From: Spirochaetaceae bacterium
GTDB taxonomy: Bacteria; Spirochaetota; Spirochaetia; DSM-27196; SLAA01
Length of the DNA: 32,157 nt
Direction of reading: 5' to 3'
Assembly (NCBI GenBank): GCA_003552665.1
Contig: PUNW01000220.1
Coordinates: forward strand, 1 to 32,157
Part shown: one piece after another, positions 7,925-15,697 of the stretch
How the letters are laid out: each line of letters begins with the position of its first letter
How positions within the stretch are numbered: the stretch's first letter is position 1
Position numbers and translations under genes: made by a program
Notes under the pieces: model-generated
The model's database searches: none
What the model was told of the DNA's origin: nothing
Seen by the model: the letters and a program-made list of their open reading frames with translations, nothing else

Positions 7925-8104
7925 CACGCCCCGGTGGATGTAGCCGGTGTGAAGCTCCTGCATCATACCCTATTTCACCGCCTTTGCCTTGTCACACCGT
8001 TTTTCGAGTGCCGAGATTTCGACGTCCATGTCGGTGAAGCCGGCGGCGATGGCGGTTAGTTCTTCAGTCGGGGGCAAATGCGATTCGATAGCAATGCGAG
8101 CCCA
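7925..8104 (-). pseudogene. hsdS: Fossil C-terminus of a type I restriction specificity subunit (HsdS), with a nonsense codon
   Basis: Read on the minus strand from about 8104, the frame gives RIAIESHLPPTEELTAIAAG, then FTDMDVEISALEKRCDKAKA and VK, a TAG stop (7970-7972), and GMMQELHTGYIHRGV. This matches the conserved end of HsdS, where LPP-EEQTAIA leads to a coiled coil and ends KQGMMQELLTGRIRLV. The TAG sits exactly where family members have Gln, so a single CAG-to-TAG change explains it. Only the last 60 or so residues survive of a protein usually 400 or more long; the DNA-recognition domains and the hsdM and hsdR genes are absent here. The fossil begins a few bases after the helicase gene on the same strand, which suggests that a type I system once adjoined this operon. 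Confidence 0.85.
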
Positions 8105-8114
8105 GCACACCGAC

Positions 8115-11100
8115 TCACAATGACAGTCCCGCGTTTGTGCCCGCTTCACCTGGACCCAGATCGATCTTCAACTCCTCGGCAATACTCGCGAGGTCGTCGG
8201 AATCTACTTCGCCGGAAAGGTATACGATAAGGTCCTCCTGTCGCGGCTGACCGAAAGCGAGTCGGTAGGAAGCCACCGCTTTCTGTAGGGCCTCAGCCCG
8301 GCTACGATCTCGCGAGAGCGGGAGTGAGGGGATGTAGCGCTCCACGGCGTTGCTTTGATCATCGGTATAGATCCAGTGGGGGACGATGTCATTCTGCCCT
8401 GCCGGACGATCACGTTCGGCGGCGCTGAACATGGCGTGCCACGGACTTCCGTCTGCGGCGAGCCCGCATTCGGTGTAGTGCTTAGCGATATTCCGACGGA
8501 CTGCGTGACCGTGGTAACGATGGACGCGACCTTCACGCTGTTCGAGATCCACGGGGTTCCCGGGAAGGTTCCAGTGTACAACCGCATGGCAGTACGGATG
8601 AAAGTCCAGACCTTCCTGACCAACGGAAGTGGTTGCGAGCACGAAAGGTCGAAACGGTGAGTTGAACGCTTCGCGTACTTGTGAGCGGCGGGTGGCCGTT
8701 CCGTCCTCGTTTCGCTCGTCGGCCAGCCGCAGAGCAAAGTTCGCCCGCAGTCGGTCCGGAGTGATAGACACGAGATCATCCTCGACCTCGACTCGTTTGA
8801 CGCCGTAGCGCACCGTGCGAAGGCTCACGGTATTGTGCAGAACGTGGGCAGTATCCCACAAGGCCTCAAGTGAGTTCGGGTCCAGGTGGCCGCGCGAGCC
8901 GATGAGGCTGTGGATGTACTCATCGAATACCGATTGCAGATTCCCGGCCATTGTGTAGTCGAGGGTGCGTTGCCAGTACCTTTCGCCCGGATAGAGGTAG
9001 TGAATGACCTCAGTGATGTCGGTATTGTTGAAGAGGCTGCGTACGCCCCAGGCGACGCGCGAGGCTGCATATCGCATGTCGATATCCGTTGGGAGACGAC
9101 CGGTCGCACGGGTGAGCGCACGGAGCGCGCAGACACCGTAGCCGGCGAGGGCGATGGTTGCGAGCACTTCCGCAAGATCGCCGGGCATCCGGCCTAGCTG
9201 CGGCGCATCCTCGTGAAGGACAGCGGCGCGGGCCAGCGCGAGGTGTTCGGCGAATCGGCTGCCGGCATCGCCGGCATCGCCGTGCTCGTCGGTCGTGAAT
9301 GCTGCATGTAGCGTATCAACATCGCCCAGATAATCCGAAAATTGCTCGGGAGCCTGCATTCGGTCGAGCCAGAGCGGGGCGGCCCAATACCACCGCTCAT
9401 CGGCACCGGGGCTCTGCGTGGGTTCACCCAAGGATTGCGCGCCCGTATCCGGGCGGCGCATGCGATTGAGCTCGTCGAGCGGCCTTTGCAGCCGCCCGGC
9501 GACGAGCTCCACGGCACGTTCGGGCGCTATGGGCCGGCCACCGTGCTCCCGAGTGAGTGCCAAAGGGTCGCCGAGCTCCGCAAGCACTACCGCGGGATAC
9601 ATAAGCGCGAAGACCGGCATGCCGCTCAGCCGATCTTCGCTGAGCGAGAACTCGAGAAGTCGGGACATCCTCTGTCGGCCTTCGGGAGTGTTGCTGTAGC
9701 GAACACGACCGTCGGCTCGCACCATGCGACGCTCGGCTTCATACGTAAGGATGGTGCTGATCGCAGTGGGAACCATTGCCCAGGATGAGAACACGAGCCG
9801 CTTCGTGAAATTGAATAAGGACGGGTTGGCGAATGGCCCCGTGGGCTCAAGATACGGAAGCGACGGTGGTATCCAGAGCAGCTGCCACGTTCCTCTTCCA
9901 ATCGTATCATCGATGAGCCAGCGCATTCTTGAATGCTCGATCGGTATCGGCTCAAAGGCGTGTATCTGCTCGAACGACAGCCGTTCCGCCGCCTCCACAA
10001 ACGGAACGAGACGGCGCGAATCCGTCTCCGCGATGTCATCCAGTCGTTTCCCGAGGACGTAGCGATCCATGAAGTTGACGATGTACGGGGCCGATTTCCA
10101 GTACTCCACAGTGTCGGGAGCCCGTAGCTGGCGCGCAAGCTGCGCGCTAGCCACGAACGCGCCCACTTCAGCGTCGGAGAGGCTCAGGCCGTGACAGGGA
10201 CGAGAGACGAGCATTCCGGAGCGGTCAGGAGTCGCCGAGAGCCGCTCCGTGCGCACCATGACTCGCCGCAGCGTCGTCTGCACCAGGTCACGCGCCGTAG
10301 CTGCCGCCGCTCCACCATCCTGGCCGGCCTGCAACAGACCGCGGCGCAGCGCCCGAAGGTTCGCACGAAGGCTGTCAACCGCGGCTGCGTCGTGCTCGAG
10401 TAGGAAATCGATGGTGTGCACGAGGTCCTCGTGATGATCATCATCAGTCTCTTCTGCAGTGGTGAACATCTTATATGGTGTGGCCGACAGTAGCAGCACG
10501 CGCGCTTGTGAACCCGACGCGTGATCGACATGCTCGAATAGCTCGCGGGCGAGCTCGGATGCTTCGCTCGCCAGTTCGCTACCGGGAGCAGCGAGCAGAT
10601 GCTTGAAACGCTGAAACTCATCGAGGATGATAAGGTCGGGTCGCAGGGCATCGAGGCAGGCGCGCGCAAGAAGATCGCGCATCTGGCCGATGAACTGGTT
10701 GCATTTGCGGCGTTCACTCTTTGGCCAACCGCTCACCGAACGCCCGTGCCCGAAGATACCGCACAGCTCATCGAATCGCTCGAGCAGCGTGGGCTTCCCC
10801 AACTTCACAGCAGCGGCGTCGTGCTCGTTCACAAGCCGAACAAAGCTCTCGACGAGCGTCGAGTCGAGGCGACGCCAGTGACTGTGGGCGATGTCGCGGT
10901 ACGTTTGCTCAAATCGCTGCAGCTTCTGCACACCGCCCTGAAAGACGCGCATCGATCCCCTACTCCTGAACCGCTCCTGGCCCCATGCCTGCAGCAGCAT
11001 CAATCGCAAAAGCGCGCGCTCTCGTGCCTTACCCGATCCGGCGGTAAGCTCGAATGAGGTGCCTGGGGTAAAGGAGATCATGTTCACCTTGTTCTTCGCA

Positions 11101-11438
11101 AGCTCGTGGGCCTTCGCCGGAAGCATCGTGATGCGTTCAGCAAGCTCAAAGTGCCCCTGCGCGTCAACTTGAAGACGCTGCAGGTTTTGTCGGGCGATGA
11201 GCGCGTTGGAACAGACGTAAATGATGTCGACACGTTCGACGACATCCTGAAGATGCTCGATCGTCCTCGCTATTACGCCTCGAGCAACGAGCGTTTTGCC
11301 GAGCCCAACCTCGTCGGCAATTAGAAACCGTTTTGCCGGATCGCTGTCGCGGTAGAGCCGGGAGAACACGTGCTCTGCGGTAGCACGCTGAAAGTCCTTC
11401 AGCGGCGCGAGTGCGGGTTCGGCTACGAAACGGTTCAT
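8115..11438 (-). CDS. Large SNF2/RapA-like helicase (ATPase) of a putative defence operon
   Basis: A 1107-residue superfamily 2 nucleic-acid translocase. Motif I is ADEVGLGKT (41-49), motif Ia IYVCSNALIARQNL, motif II LDEFQ (272-276) and motif III LLSATPYK (316-323). Lobe 2 carries TTSVGQEGLDFHPYCH (motif V) and QREGRVHR (967-974, motif VI). About 600 residues separate motif III from the lobe 2 motifs, far more than in ordinary SNF2 proteins, and motifs I and II are about 225 apart, so two large insertions are present. I place the start at the ATG at 11438, which overlaps the TGA of the upstream gene (ATGA) and has AAGGAT before it; an in-frame start at 11477 would overlap more. It is the last gene of three coupled genes. 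ATP-driven DNA translocation feeding a nuclease is the likely role. Confidence 0.87.
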   Translation of the reverse strand: MNRFVAEPALAPLKDFQRATAEHVFSRLYRDSDPAKRFLIADEVGLGKTLVARGVIARTIEHLQDVVERVDIIYVCSNALIARQNLQRLQVDAQGHFELAERITMLPAKAHELAKNKVNMISFTPGTSFELTAGSGKARERALLRLMLLQAWGQERFRSRGSMRVFQGGVQKLQRFEQTYRDIAHSHWRRLDSTLVESFVRLVNEHDAAAVKLGKPTLLERFDELCGIFGHGRSVSGWPKSERRKCNQFIGQMRDLLARACLDALRPDLIILDEFQRFKHLLAAPGSELASEASELARELFEHVDHASGSQARVLLLSATPYKMFTTAEETDDDHHEDLVHTIDFLLEHDAAAVDSLRANLRALRRGLLQAGQDGGAAAATARDLVQTTLRRVMVRTERLSATPDRSGMLVSRPCHGLSLSDAEVGAFVASAQLARQLRAPDTVEYWKSAPYIVNFMDRYVLGKRLDDIAETDSRRLVPFVEAAERLSFEQIHAFEPIPIEHSRMRWLIDDTIGRGTWQLLWIPPSLPYLEPTGPFANPSLFNFTKRLVFSSWAMVPTAISTILTYEAERRMVRADGRVRYSNTPEGRQRMSRLLEFSLSEDRLSGMPVFALMYPAVVLAELGDPLALTREHGGRPIAPERAVELVAGRLQRPLDELNRMRRPDTGAQSLGEPTQSPGADERWYWAAPLWLDRMQAPEQFSDYLGDVDTLHAAFTTDEHGDAGDAGSRFAEHLALARAAVLHEDAPQLGRMPGDLAEVLATIALAGYGVCALRALTRATGRLPTDIDMRYAASRVAWGVRSLFNNTDITEVIHYLYPGERYWQRTLDYTMAGNLQSVFDEYIHSLIGSRGHLDPNSLEALWDTAHVLHNTVSLRTVRYGVKRVEVEDDLVSITPDRLRANFALRLADERNEDGTATRRSQVREAFNSPFRPFVLATTSVGQEGLDFHPYCHAVVHWNLPGNPVDLEQREGRVHRYHGHAVRRNIAKHYTECGLAADGSPWHAMFSAAERDRPAGQNDIVPHWIYTDDQSNAVERYIPSLPLSRDRSRAEALQKAVASYRLAFGQPRQEDLIVYLSGEVDSDDLASIAEELKIDLGPGEAGTNAGLSL

Positions 11439-13336
11439 ATGCGATCCTTCTGCCGACAGCGCCATATCGGCTCCCATACGGTGTCGAACTCAGCCGGCAG
11501 CAGCTCGGTGCGCTCCTCAGCGAGGTCATTGAGCAGCCGATTGATGTGATCCAGTCGATCAGGATTCCGGTCGAGGGCCTGAAGAAGAAGCTCGAGAAAC
11601 GGTAAATCTCCGCTTCCGCCCGCGAGCAAGCCATTGAGCCACCGCGAGTTTCCGCCGTTCGCCAGCCGCTCAATCTGTTCGTCATTGGGACGAAGCAACA
11701 TCAACAGATAGCGAAGAAGTCGGTCGCGATCGCGGAGCATCGCCGCGAGCAAGCGGCTGCGGCGGTCGGACGGTGCGCCGTGTAGCTGCGCGTTCACCAG
11801 GAAACTGGTTGTCGCCCGAGCACTTGCCTGTTGCGCCGTGGCCCGCACGGCAATGAACGATGAGATGCCGTCAGCGGTTACGGAGAACGTGGCGCGCGCC
11901 GGGCGGCCTGGTTCCAAAGCCAACGCCGACGACGATTCCTGGAGCGTGACCGGCCAGGTCCAAAGCTCGAGTGAGTCGAAGCGTGACTCAGGTAACGCGC
12001 TGTCAGAGTGGATCTGCAGGAGGTAGTGATCATCTGCCGCTTCCACGGTCGCCCGAAAGCAGATCGAGGCCATCTCTATTCGCAGTGAGCTCAGCTCCTG
12101 CTCAAGTTTTTCGGAATCATCGGGCTCGACTGGTTTATCCGGAAAGTGATAGTCGGCGAGCAGACCGGCGAAGCTGATCTCACCTGGCACCTCGGCGAGC
12201 AACAAATCTACTCCGGTACCGCGAGGTCCTGTCAGCTCGGCAAGCACCTCGATATTGCCGTCGAACCCCGCAGCCGTCGCGTTTGCCGAGCCGGTAAAGA
12301 TGCGGCTACCCTTGTCGGTATCGAATAGGTAGAGCTTCGCGTGCAGACCGCCGATTCGCAAACCGGGGGCATGATGCTCCACCGCCCGTGTTGTTGCGGC
12401 TCCTGTGGGTTCGCGGTCGAACTCAGCATCATCCTGATGCTCTACCGTTTCGGCGTTGATTTCGACGCCGGAACTGAGAACTGCTATCCTGCCTACCGCT
12501 CCCAGTGCCGCCGCCGGTATCCTGTCGAGCGACTCCATGCGTGAAACGAGTAGCGTCAGCTCGTGCTTCCGCGTGAAGCGGTTGAGGAACGATTCGCCGA
12601 GGAATGGCGAGACAACTACCGAGCGCCTGGTACGAACTGGGAATGGGTTGGGCCTATCCGGAGCGAGCCCGAAAACGTGGAAAGCAAGCCTTTCGAACGG
12701 CTGTGGCGGTATAAGCGGTACGCGCTCGAGATCATCAGCAAGTGACGCTATCGCGTGCTCTCTTTCCGTGGGTATCGGATTCTGCGCAAGCTGTGGTAGC
12801 CGGCGAAACAACTCGGCAAGCTCCAACTGGCCTTCGACCGGCAAGTTCCTGCCGGGGGCGGTGTACGGGTGGGACTCCGCACGCAGTAGCGTGTCCGAAG
12901 AGGTGTCGAACGTGAGATTCCGCGTCGCACAGAGCACCCGCAGCAGCGCCGACTCACCGTCGATGGCACGAAAGCGCGCGAGCCATACTTTGGGATGAAA
13001 GAGACGATGCGGCCGCGGAGGCTTGACCACGTAGACCGCATCCTCGAGCCAGGCGAAAACCGTCCGCCGACGCACCGGCACCGCGATCTGGCCGGCCTGA
13101 CAGAAAATGGTGATGCTCTCCGCGTGCCGCCGGATCGCGTCTAAAAGCCCGATCGGCTCGACCTCGTTCTCAGCTATGTCAACCTCCGTCGTCTCGTAGA
13201 ATGCGCACGCCACTGGTACGGTGAGCACCGTTTCGAGGTCAAGCGAATACGACGTACCGGCTGCCGCCTCCAGCACGAAACCTTCCGGCGGACGCAACGC
13301 TTCGAAAAGGGTTGTACGATCGTGCGGACTAAGCAT
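11435..13336 (-). CDS. Phospholipase D-like (tandem HKD) protein, putative nuclease
   Basis: A 633-residue protein with two PLD-type active-site halves. The second is canonical: His332-x-Lys334 with Asp339 in LHAKLYLFD, followed by TGSAN (348-352). The first is weaker: HPKVWLARF (His114-x-Lys116), followed by LCATRNLT with Asn140 in the place of the usual GS-N. Together they would form one catalytic pocket, as in PLD-fold nucleases linked to restriction and DISARM-like systems. The region from about 390 to 633 is unassigned. The start at 13336 overlaps the stop of the DUF6361 gene (ATGCTTAG) and has GGAG just upstream; another in-frame start lies at 13363. Its stop overlaps the helicase start. 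Translational coupling on both sides argues for a stoichiometric complex. Cleavage of DNA is inferred, not seen. Confidence 0.82.
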   Translation of the reverse strand: MLSPHDRTTLFEALRPPEGFVLEAAAGTSYSLDLETVLTVPVACAFYETTEVDIAENEVEPIGLLDAIRRHAESITIFCQAGQIAVPVRRRTVFAWLEDAVYVVKPPRPHRLFHPKVWLARFRAIDGESALLRVLCATRNLTFDTSSDTLLRAESHPYTAPGRNLPVEGQLELAELFRRLPQLAQNPIPTEREHAIASLADDLERVPLIPPQPFERLAFHVFGLAPDRPNPFPVRTRRSVVVSPFLGESFLNRFTRKHELTLLVSRMESLDRIPAAALGAVGRIAVLSSGVEINAETVEHQDDAEFDREPTGAATTRAVEHHAPGLRIGGLHAKLYLFDTDKGSRIFTGSANATAAGFDGNIEVLAELTGPRGTGVDLLLAEVPGEISFAGLLADYHFPDKPVEPDDSEKLEQELSSLRIEMASICFRATVEAADDHYLLQIHSDSALPESRFDSLELWTWPVTLQESSSALALEPGRPARATFSVTADGISSFIAVRATAQQASARATTSFLVNAQLHGAPSDRRSRLLAAMLRDRDRLLRYLLMLLRPNDEQIERLANGGNSRWLNGLLAGGSGDLPFLELLLQALDRNPDRLDHINRLLNDLAEERTELLPAEFDTVWEPIWRCRQKDRI

Positions 13337-14525
13337 TGCGCTCCATCCCTTCGTGAATATCACCGACGATCCGTTGTACCTGTGCCCAGCGGAACGACAT
13401 CAACCCGCCTCCCTGGGCCGCCGGCGACTGCTCGCGCGCACGGCGGTTCGACAGCTTTGCCCGCGCTCCCTTAACCCGCTCCTCGCGCGCGATGATTCTT
13501 CGACCGATTTCGGCAGACGATACGACCTCCCTCGGATTGCCGATTGCCCGCTCGAGCCACCAGTCAACGAACAGTCGGGCGACCCGCACCCGCGGATTCA
13601 CACCCTCGAGAACACTCCAGAGCTCACCGCGCTTCCAGGCACGAAACTCCTGCCGACGGCTCTCCATCTCTCCCACCCACTCATTTAGGCGGCTCCGGAA
13701 ATCGCCGCGCAGCCCTCCCTGCCCATCTTCTGCTAGGCGCTCGGAAAGGATCACGTTGTACAGAAGTCCCGCACCCAAGACGGCGTAAGCAAACAGCCGC
13801 GCGTGAGTCAGCTGTGCGCGCACCTCCCCGGACGCTTGACCGGCGACCGGATGGGTCCATGGAGCATCACCGTGCTGGCTTGTCGACCCGTCGCGCAGAA
13901 GCAGCTCGAGGTAACTCCCTTTTTTCGCGAGCATGGCCCGGTCACGCAGAAAATCGGCTTCTTCAGGTAGAAGCTCCAGCGTAGTAGACTCGAAGAGCCC
14001 GATAGGCTCTTCCGGTAACCCCGGCCATAGCAGCTCCGCCGGATCTCGTTCCCCGGTCTGAGCGCTTTCCCGGCGGCGTTTGTCGAGCGTCGCCACATAC
14101 TCCTGAGTCGTTCCATCAAATCGGCGTATGCCCCAGGCGCCGAGACCGCCCCAGTATATGACTCCCGCAAGGCGCTTCGTCGCCGCACCCGACTCCCGGC
14201 CGATAATCCCTTCCTTCTCCGAGCTCCCCCGCATCAGCGCCTCGATCGTCGCCACCTCGAGCTCCCGGGCCCGACGCAGCCCGTTCGCTGAGGTCACCCG
14301 CTCACGGTCGAGCCGGCGATAGACCCACGGAACAAGCAGAAAGTATCGAGCGCGTGTCTGAATCGTGCTTATACCGGGGAAAAGGATGTCGCTGAATGTG
14401 TCGCGAATAATGCCGAGGCCCAGCGGATCCACCATTCCCGGTTGGTCGAATGCGGCAAGCGCTTCGCGCACTCGTTGCTGGTCTTCGTCGCGGGTATCAA
14501 ACCAGGTGAAGGTGGAGACTGGCAC
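13329..14525 (-). CDS. DUF6361-family protein, first gene of the putative defence operon
   Basis: A 398-residue protein with no catalytic motif that I recognise. The N-terminal part, LGIIRDTFSDILFPGISTIQ then TRARYFLLVPWVYRRLD (about 37-73), is the signature that I associate with DUF6361. The C-terminal region is rich in Arg and Glu and looks helical. The start is a GTG at 14525 with a perfect GGAGG seven bases upstream, and a strong promoter lies about 40-67 bases before it. It is followed without a gap by the PLD-like gene and then the helicase. Proteins of this family occur beside helicases and nucleases in defence islands, so a recognition or regulatory subunit is plausible, but nothing in the sequence demonstrates it. 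Confidence 0.8.
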   Translation of the reverse strand: MPVSTFTWFDTRDEDQQRVREALAAFDQPGMVDPLGLGIIRDTFSDILFPGISTIQTRARYFLLVPWVYRRLDRERVTSANGLRRARELEVATIEALMRGSSEKEGIIGRESGAATKRLAGVIYWGGLGAWGIRRFDGTTQEYVATLDKRRRESAQTGERDPAELLWPGLPEEPIGLFESTTLELLPEEADFLRDRAMLAKKGSYLELLLRDGSTSQHGDAPWTHPVAGQASGEVRAQLTHARLFAYAVLGAGLLYNVILSERLAEDGQGGLRGDFRSRLNEWVGEMESRRQEFRAWKRGELWSVLEGVNPRVRVARLFVDWWLERAIGNPREVVSSAEIGRRIIAREERVKGARAKLSNRRAREQSPAAQGGGLMSFRWAQVQRIVGDIHEGMERNA

Positions 14526-14563
14526 CTAATGCCTCCGTTTCTCGTGCCGTTTCGTCGGGCGAA

Positions 14564-14592
14564 ATCATAGACACAAATCACGGTGGAGTCAA
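14564..14592 (-). promoter_or_regulatory. Promoter of the DUF6361-PLD-helicase operon
   Basis: On the minus strand TTGACT (14592-14587), 17 bases and TATGAT (14569-14564) make a near-consensus sigma70 promoter. The start would fall near 14557, giving a leader of about 30 bases that carries the GGAGG site of the GTG start at 14525. Its -35 box lies only four bases from that of the opposite tenA promoter. Confidence 0.82.
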
Positions 14593-14596
14593 AGCC

Positions 14597-14625
14597 TTGA
14601 CCATCCCATGTTGGTACGATAGAGT
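14597..14625 (+). promoter_or_regulatory. Promoter of the TPP riboswitch-tenA unit
   Basis: TTGACC (14597-14602), 17 bases and TAGAGT (14620-14625). The start should be near 14632, seven bases before the 5' strand of the riboswitch P1 stem. The spacing fits a riboswitch leader exactly. Confidence 0.8.
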
Positions 14626-14638
14626 ACGAGTCATTAAA

Positions 14639-14731
14639 TCCGTAGGGGAGCCTGCAAGGGCGGGCTGAGAGGAAGGCGAATGCCTTCGACCCTGCGAACC
14701 TGATCTGGGTAATTCCAGCGAAGGAAACGGA
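14639..14731 (+). promoter_or_regulatory. TPP riboswitch (THI element) aptamer
   Basis: The aptamer has the conserved CTGAGA (14665-14670) in the pyrimidine-binding arm, a variable P3 hairpin (GAAGGC/GCCTTC), and the pyrophosphate-binding arm ACCTGATCTGGGTAATTCCA followed by GCGAAGGAA. The ends TCCGT (14639-14643) and ACGGA (14727-14731) close stem P1. TPP binding normally lowers expression of thiamine biosynthesis, salvage or transport genes, here tenA directly downstream. Confidence 0.95.
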
Positions 14732-14830
14732 GCGCCCCACGTGCCGATACCCGATAGCTACAGCCAGCACCACGGTCATCACAGCCGACGCGCGCACGCT
14801 CCGATTTCTTTCCGGAGCCTGAAAGGAGGC
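14728..14830 (+). promoter_or_regulatory. Expression platform of the TPP riboswitch (alternative pairing near the SD)
   Basis: CGGAGCG (14728-14734) overlaps the 3' strand of P1 and is complementary to CGCTCCG (14797-14803). The same GCTCCG can instead pair with CGGAGC (14813-14818), forming a hairpin that ends four bases before the SD AAAGGAGG (14822-14829). No T-run follows, so control of translation is more likely than termination. With TPP bound, P1 would hold CGGAG and the SD-proximal hairpin would form. Confidence 0.6.
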
Positions 14831-14835
14831 AACAG

Positions 14836-15480
14836 GTGAGTCACCTATCGAGTCGCTTGTGGCAGGAGTGTGCAGACAAGGCTTACGCAATCCTCGATCA
14901 CCCGTTCGTCCGTGGTATCGCCGAGGCCACGCTCGATCCGACGGCATTCAAGTACTACATCGCGCAGGATCGGCTCTATCTGCAATCGTTCGCTCGCGCC
15001 TATTCGATTGCTGCCGCTAAATCGCCGGATTGGCATGCGTTCCAGTCGTTCCACGAGCTCGCCGGCGGTGTACTGGATGAACTGAAACTTCACAAAAGCT
15101 ACGCCGAATCGTGGGGTCTTGAGCCTGAGTCCGTCGTTGCTTCAGCGACAACTCGTCGTTATACCGATTTCCTGCTGGCCACAGCATGGAGCAGCGACGT
15201 GGGTACCACCGCTGCCGCCATGACGCCATGCATGAAACTATATGGCTTCTTGGGCTCGGAGATTGCCGAAAGACGCGGGATACCGGCCGATCCGTTCGGC
15301 GAATGGGTGAAGACCTATGCCGCGCCGAGCTTCCATGACTTGGTGAGTCAGCTCGAAGGGCTGGTAGACCGATACGCCGACGACAGCTCTGCCGTTCATT
15401 CCTGTTATCAGTACGCTATCGAGTGCGAGGAAGCCTTCTTCTCCGCTGCGATGGCCGAAGCCGGAGCGTCCGGCGGGTGA
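14836..15480 (+). CDS. tenA: TenA-family thiaminase II / aminopyrimidine aminohydrolase
   Basis: A 214-residue all-helical cytosolic enzyme that hydrolyses thiamine breakdown products such as aminomethyl-pyrimidine to HMP, salvaging the pyrimidine half of thiamine. Family residues are visible: Asp45 in AQDRLYL, the nucleophile Cys132 in MTPCMKLYGFLG, and the conserved late Glu (198 or 199) in CEEAFF. The length is normal. The start is a GTG with AAAGGAGG six bases upstream. It is the only gene directly behind the TPP riboswitch and is not followed closely by other thi genes, so it seems to be a stand-alone salvage unit controlled by thiamine pyrophosphate. It is transcribed away from the DUF6361 operon. 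Confidence 0.94.
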   Translation: MSHLSSRLWQECADKAYAILDHPFVRGIAEATLDPTAFKYYIAQDRLYLQSFARAYSIAAAKSPDWHAFQSFHELAGGVLDELKLHKSYAESWGLEPESVVASATTRRYTDFLLATAWSSDVGTTAAAMTPCMKLYGFLGSEIAERRGIPADPFGEWVKTYAAPSFHDLVSQLEGLVDRYADDSSAVHSCYQYAIECEEAFFSAAMAEAGASGG

Positions 15481-15551
15481 GCCGAGCTCGGCAATACCCG
15501 GCTCAAAGCTGTAGAGCGCGGAGCCCCTGCGCGGTGAGAAAGCGGTAGATC

Positions 15552-15575
15552 GAGCGCTCGCAAACGTGAGCGCTC
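15552..15575. terminator. Strong hairpin downstream of tenA (possible terminator)
   Basis: GAGCGCTCGC (15552-15561) and GTGAGCGCTC (15566-15575) can form a 10-bp stem with one G-U pair and an AAAC loop. It lies 72 bases after the tenA stop. There is no T-run, so it may be a non-canonical terminator or an mRNA-stabilising hairpin. Confidence 0.45.
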
Positions 15576-15697
15576 TCATCAAGGGTTGTTACCGCGGCGG
15601 GGCGCCTTCTTATCGTCGGCTGGGAGGGAGGCCCCTCAGGTCTCTGTATTGATCTCCCCCGGGAACTAGTGTCAGTATGTAGCCGCAGCGAGGGCTC

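Noticed and set aside
7628-8059. 143-codon plus-strand frame downstream of the exporter as a possible gene
   Set aside because: No SD, no family features, and its 3' half is antisense to the clear HsdS remnant.
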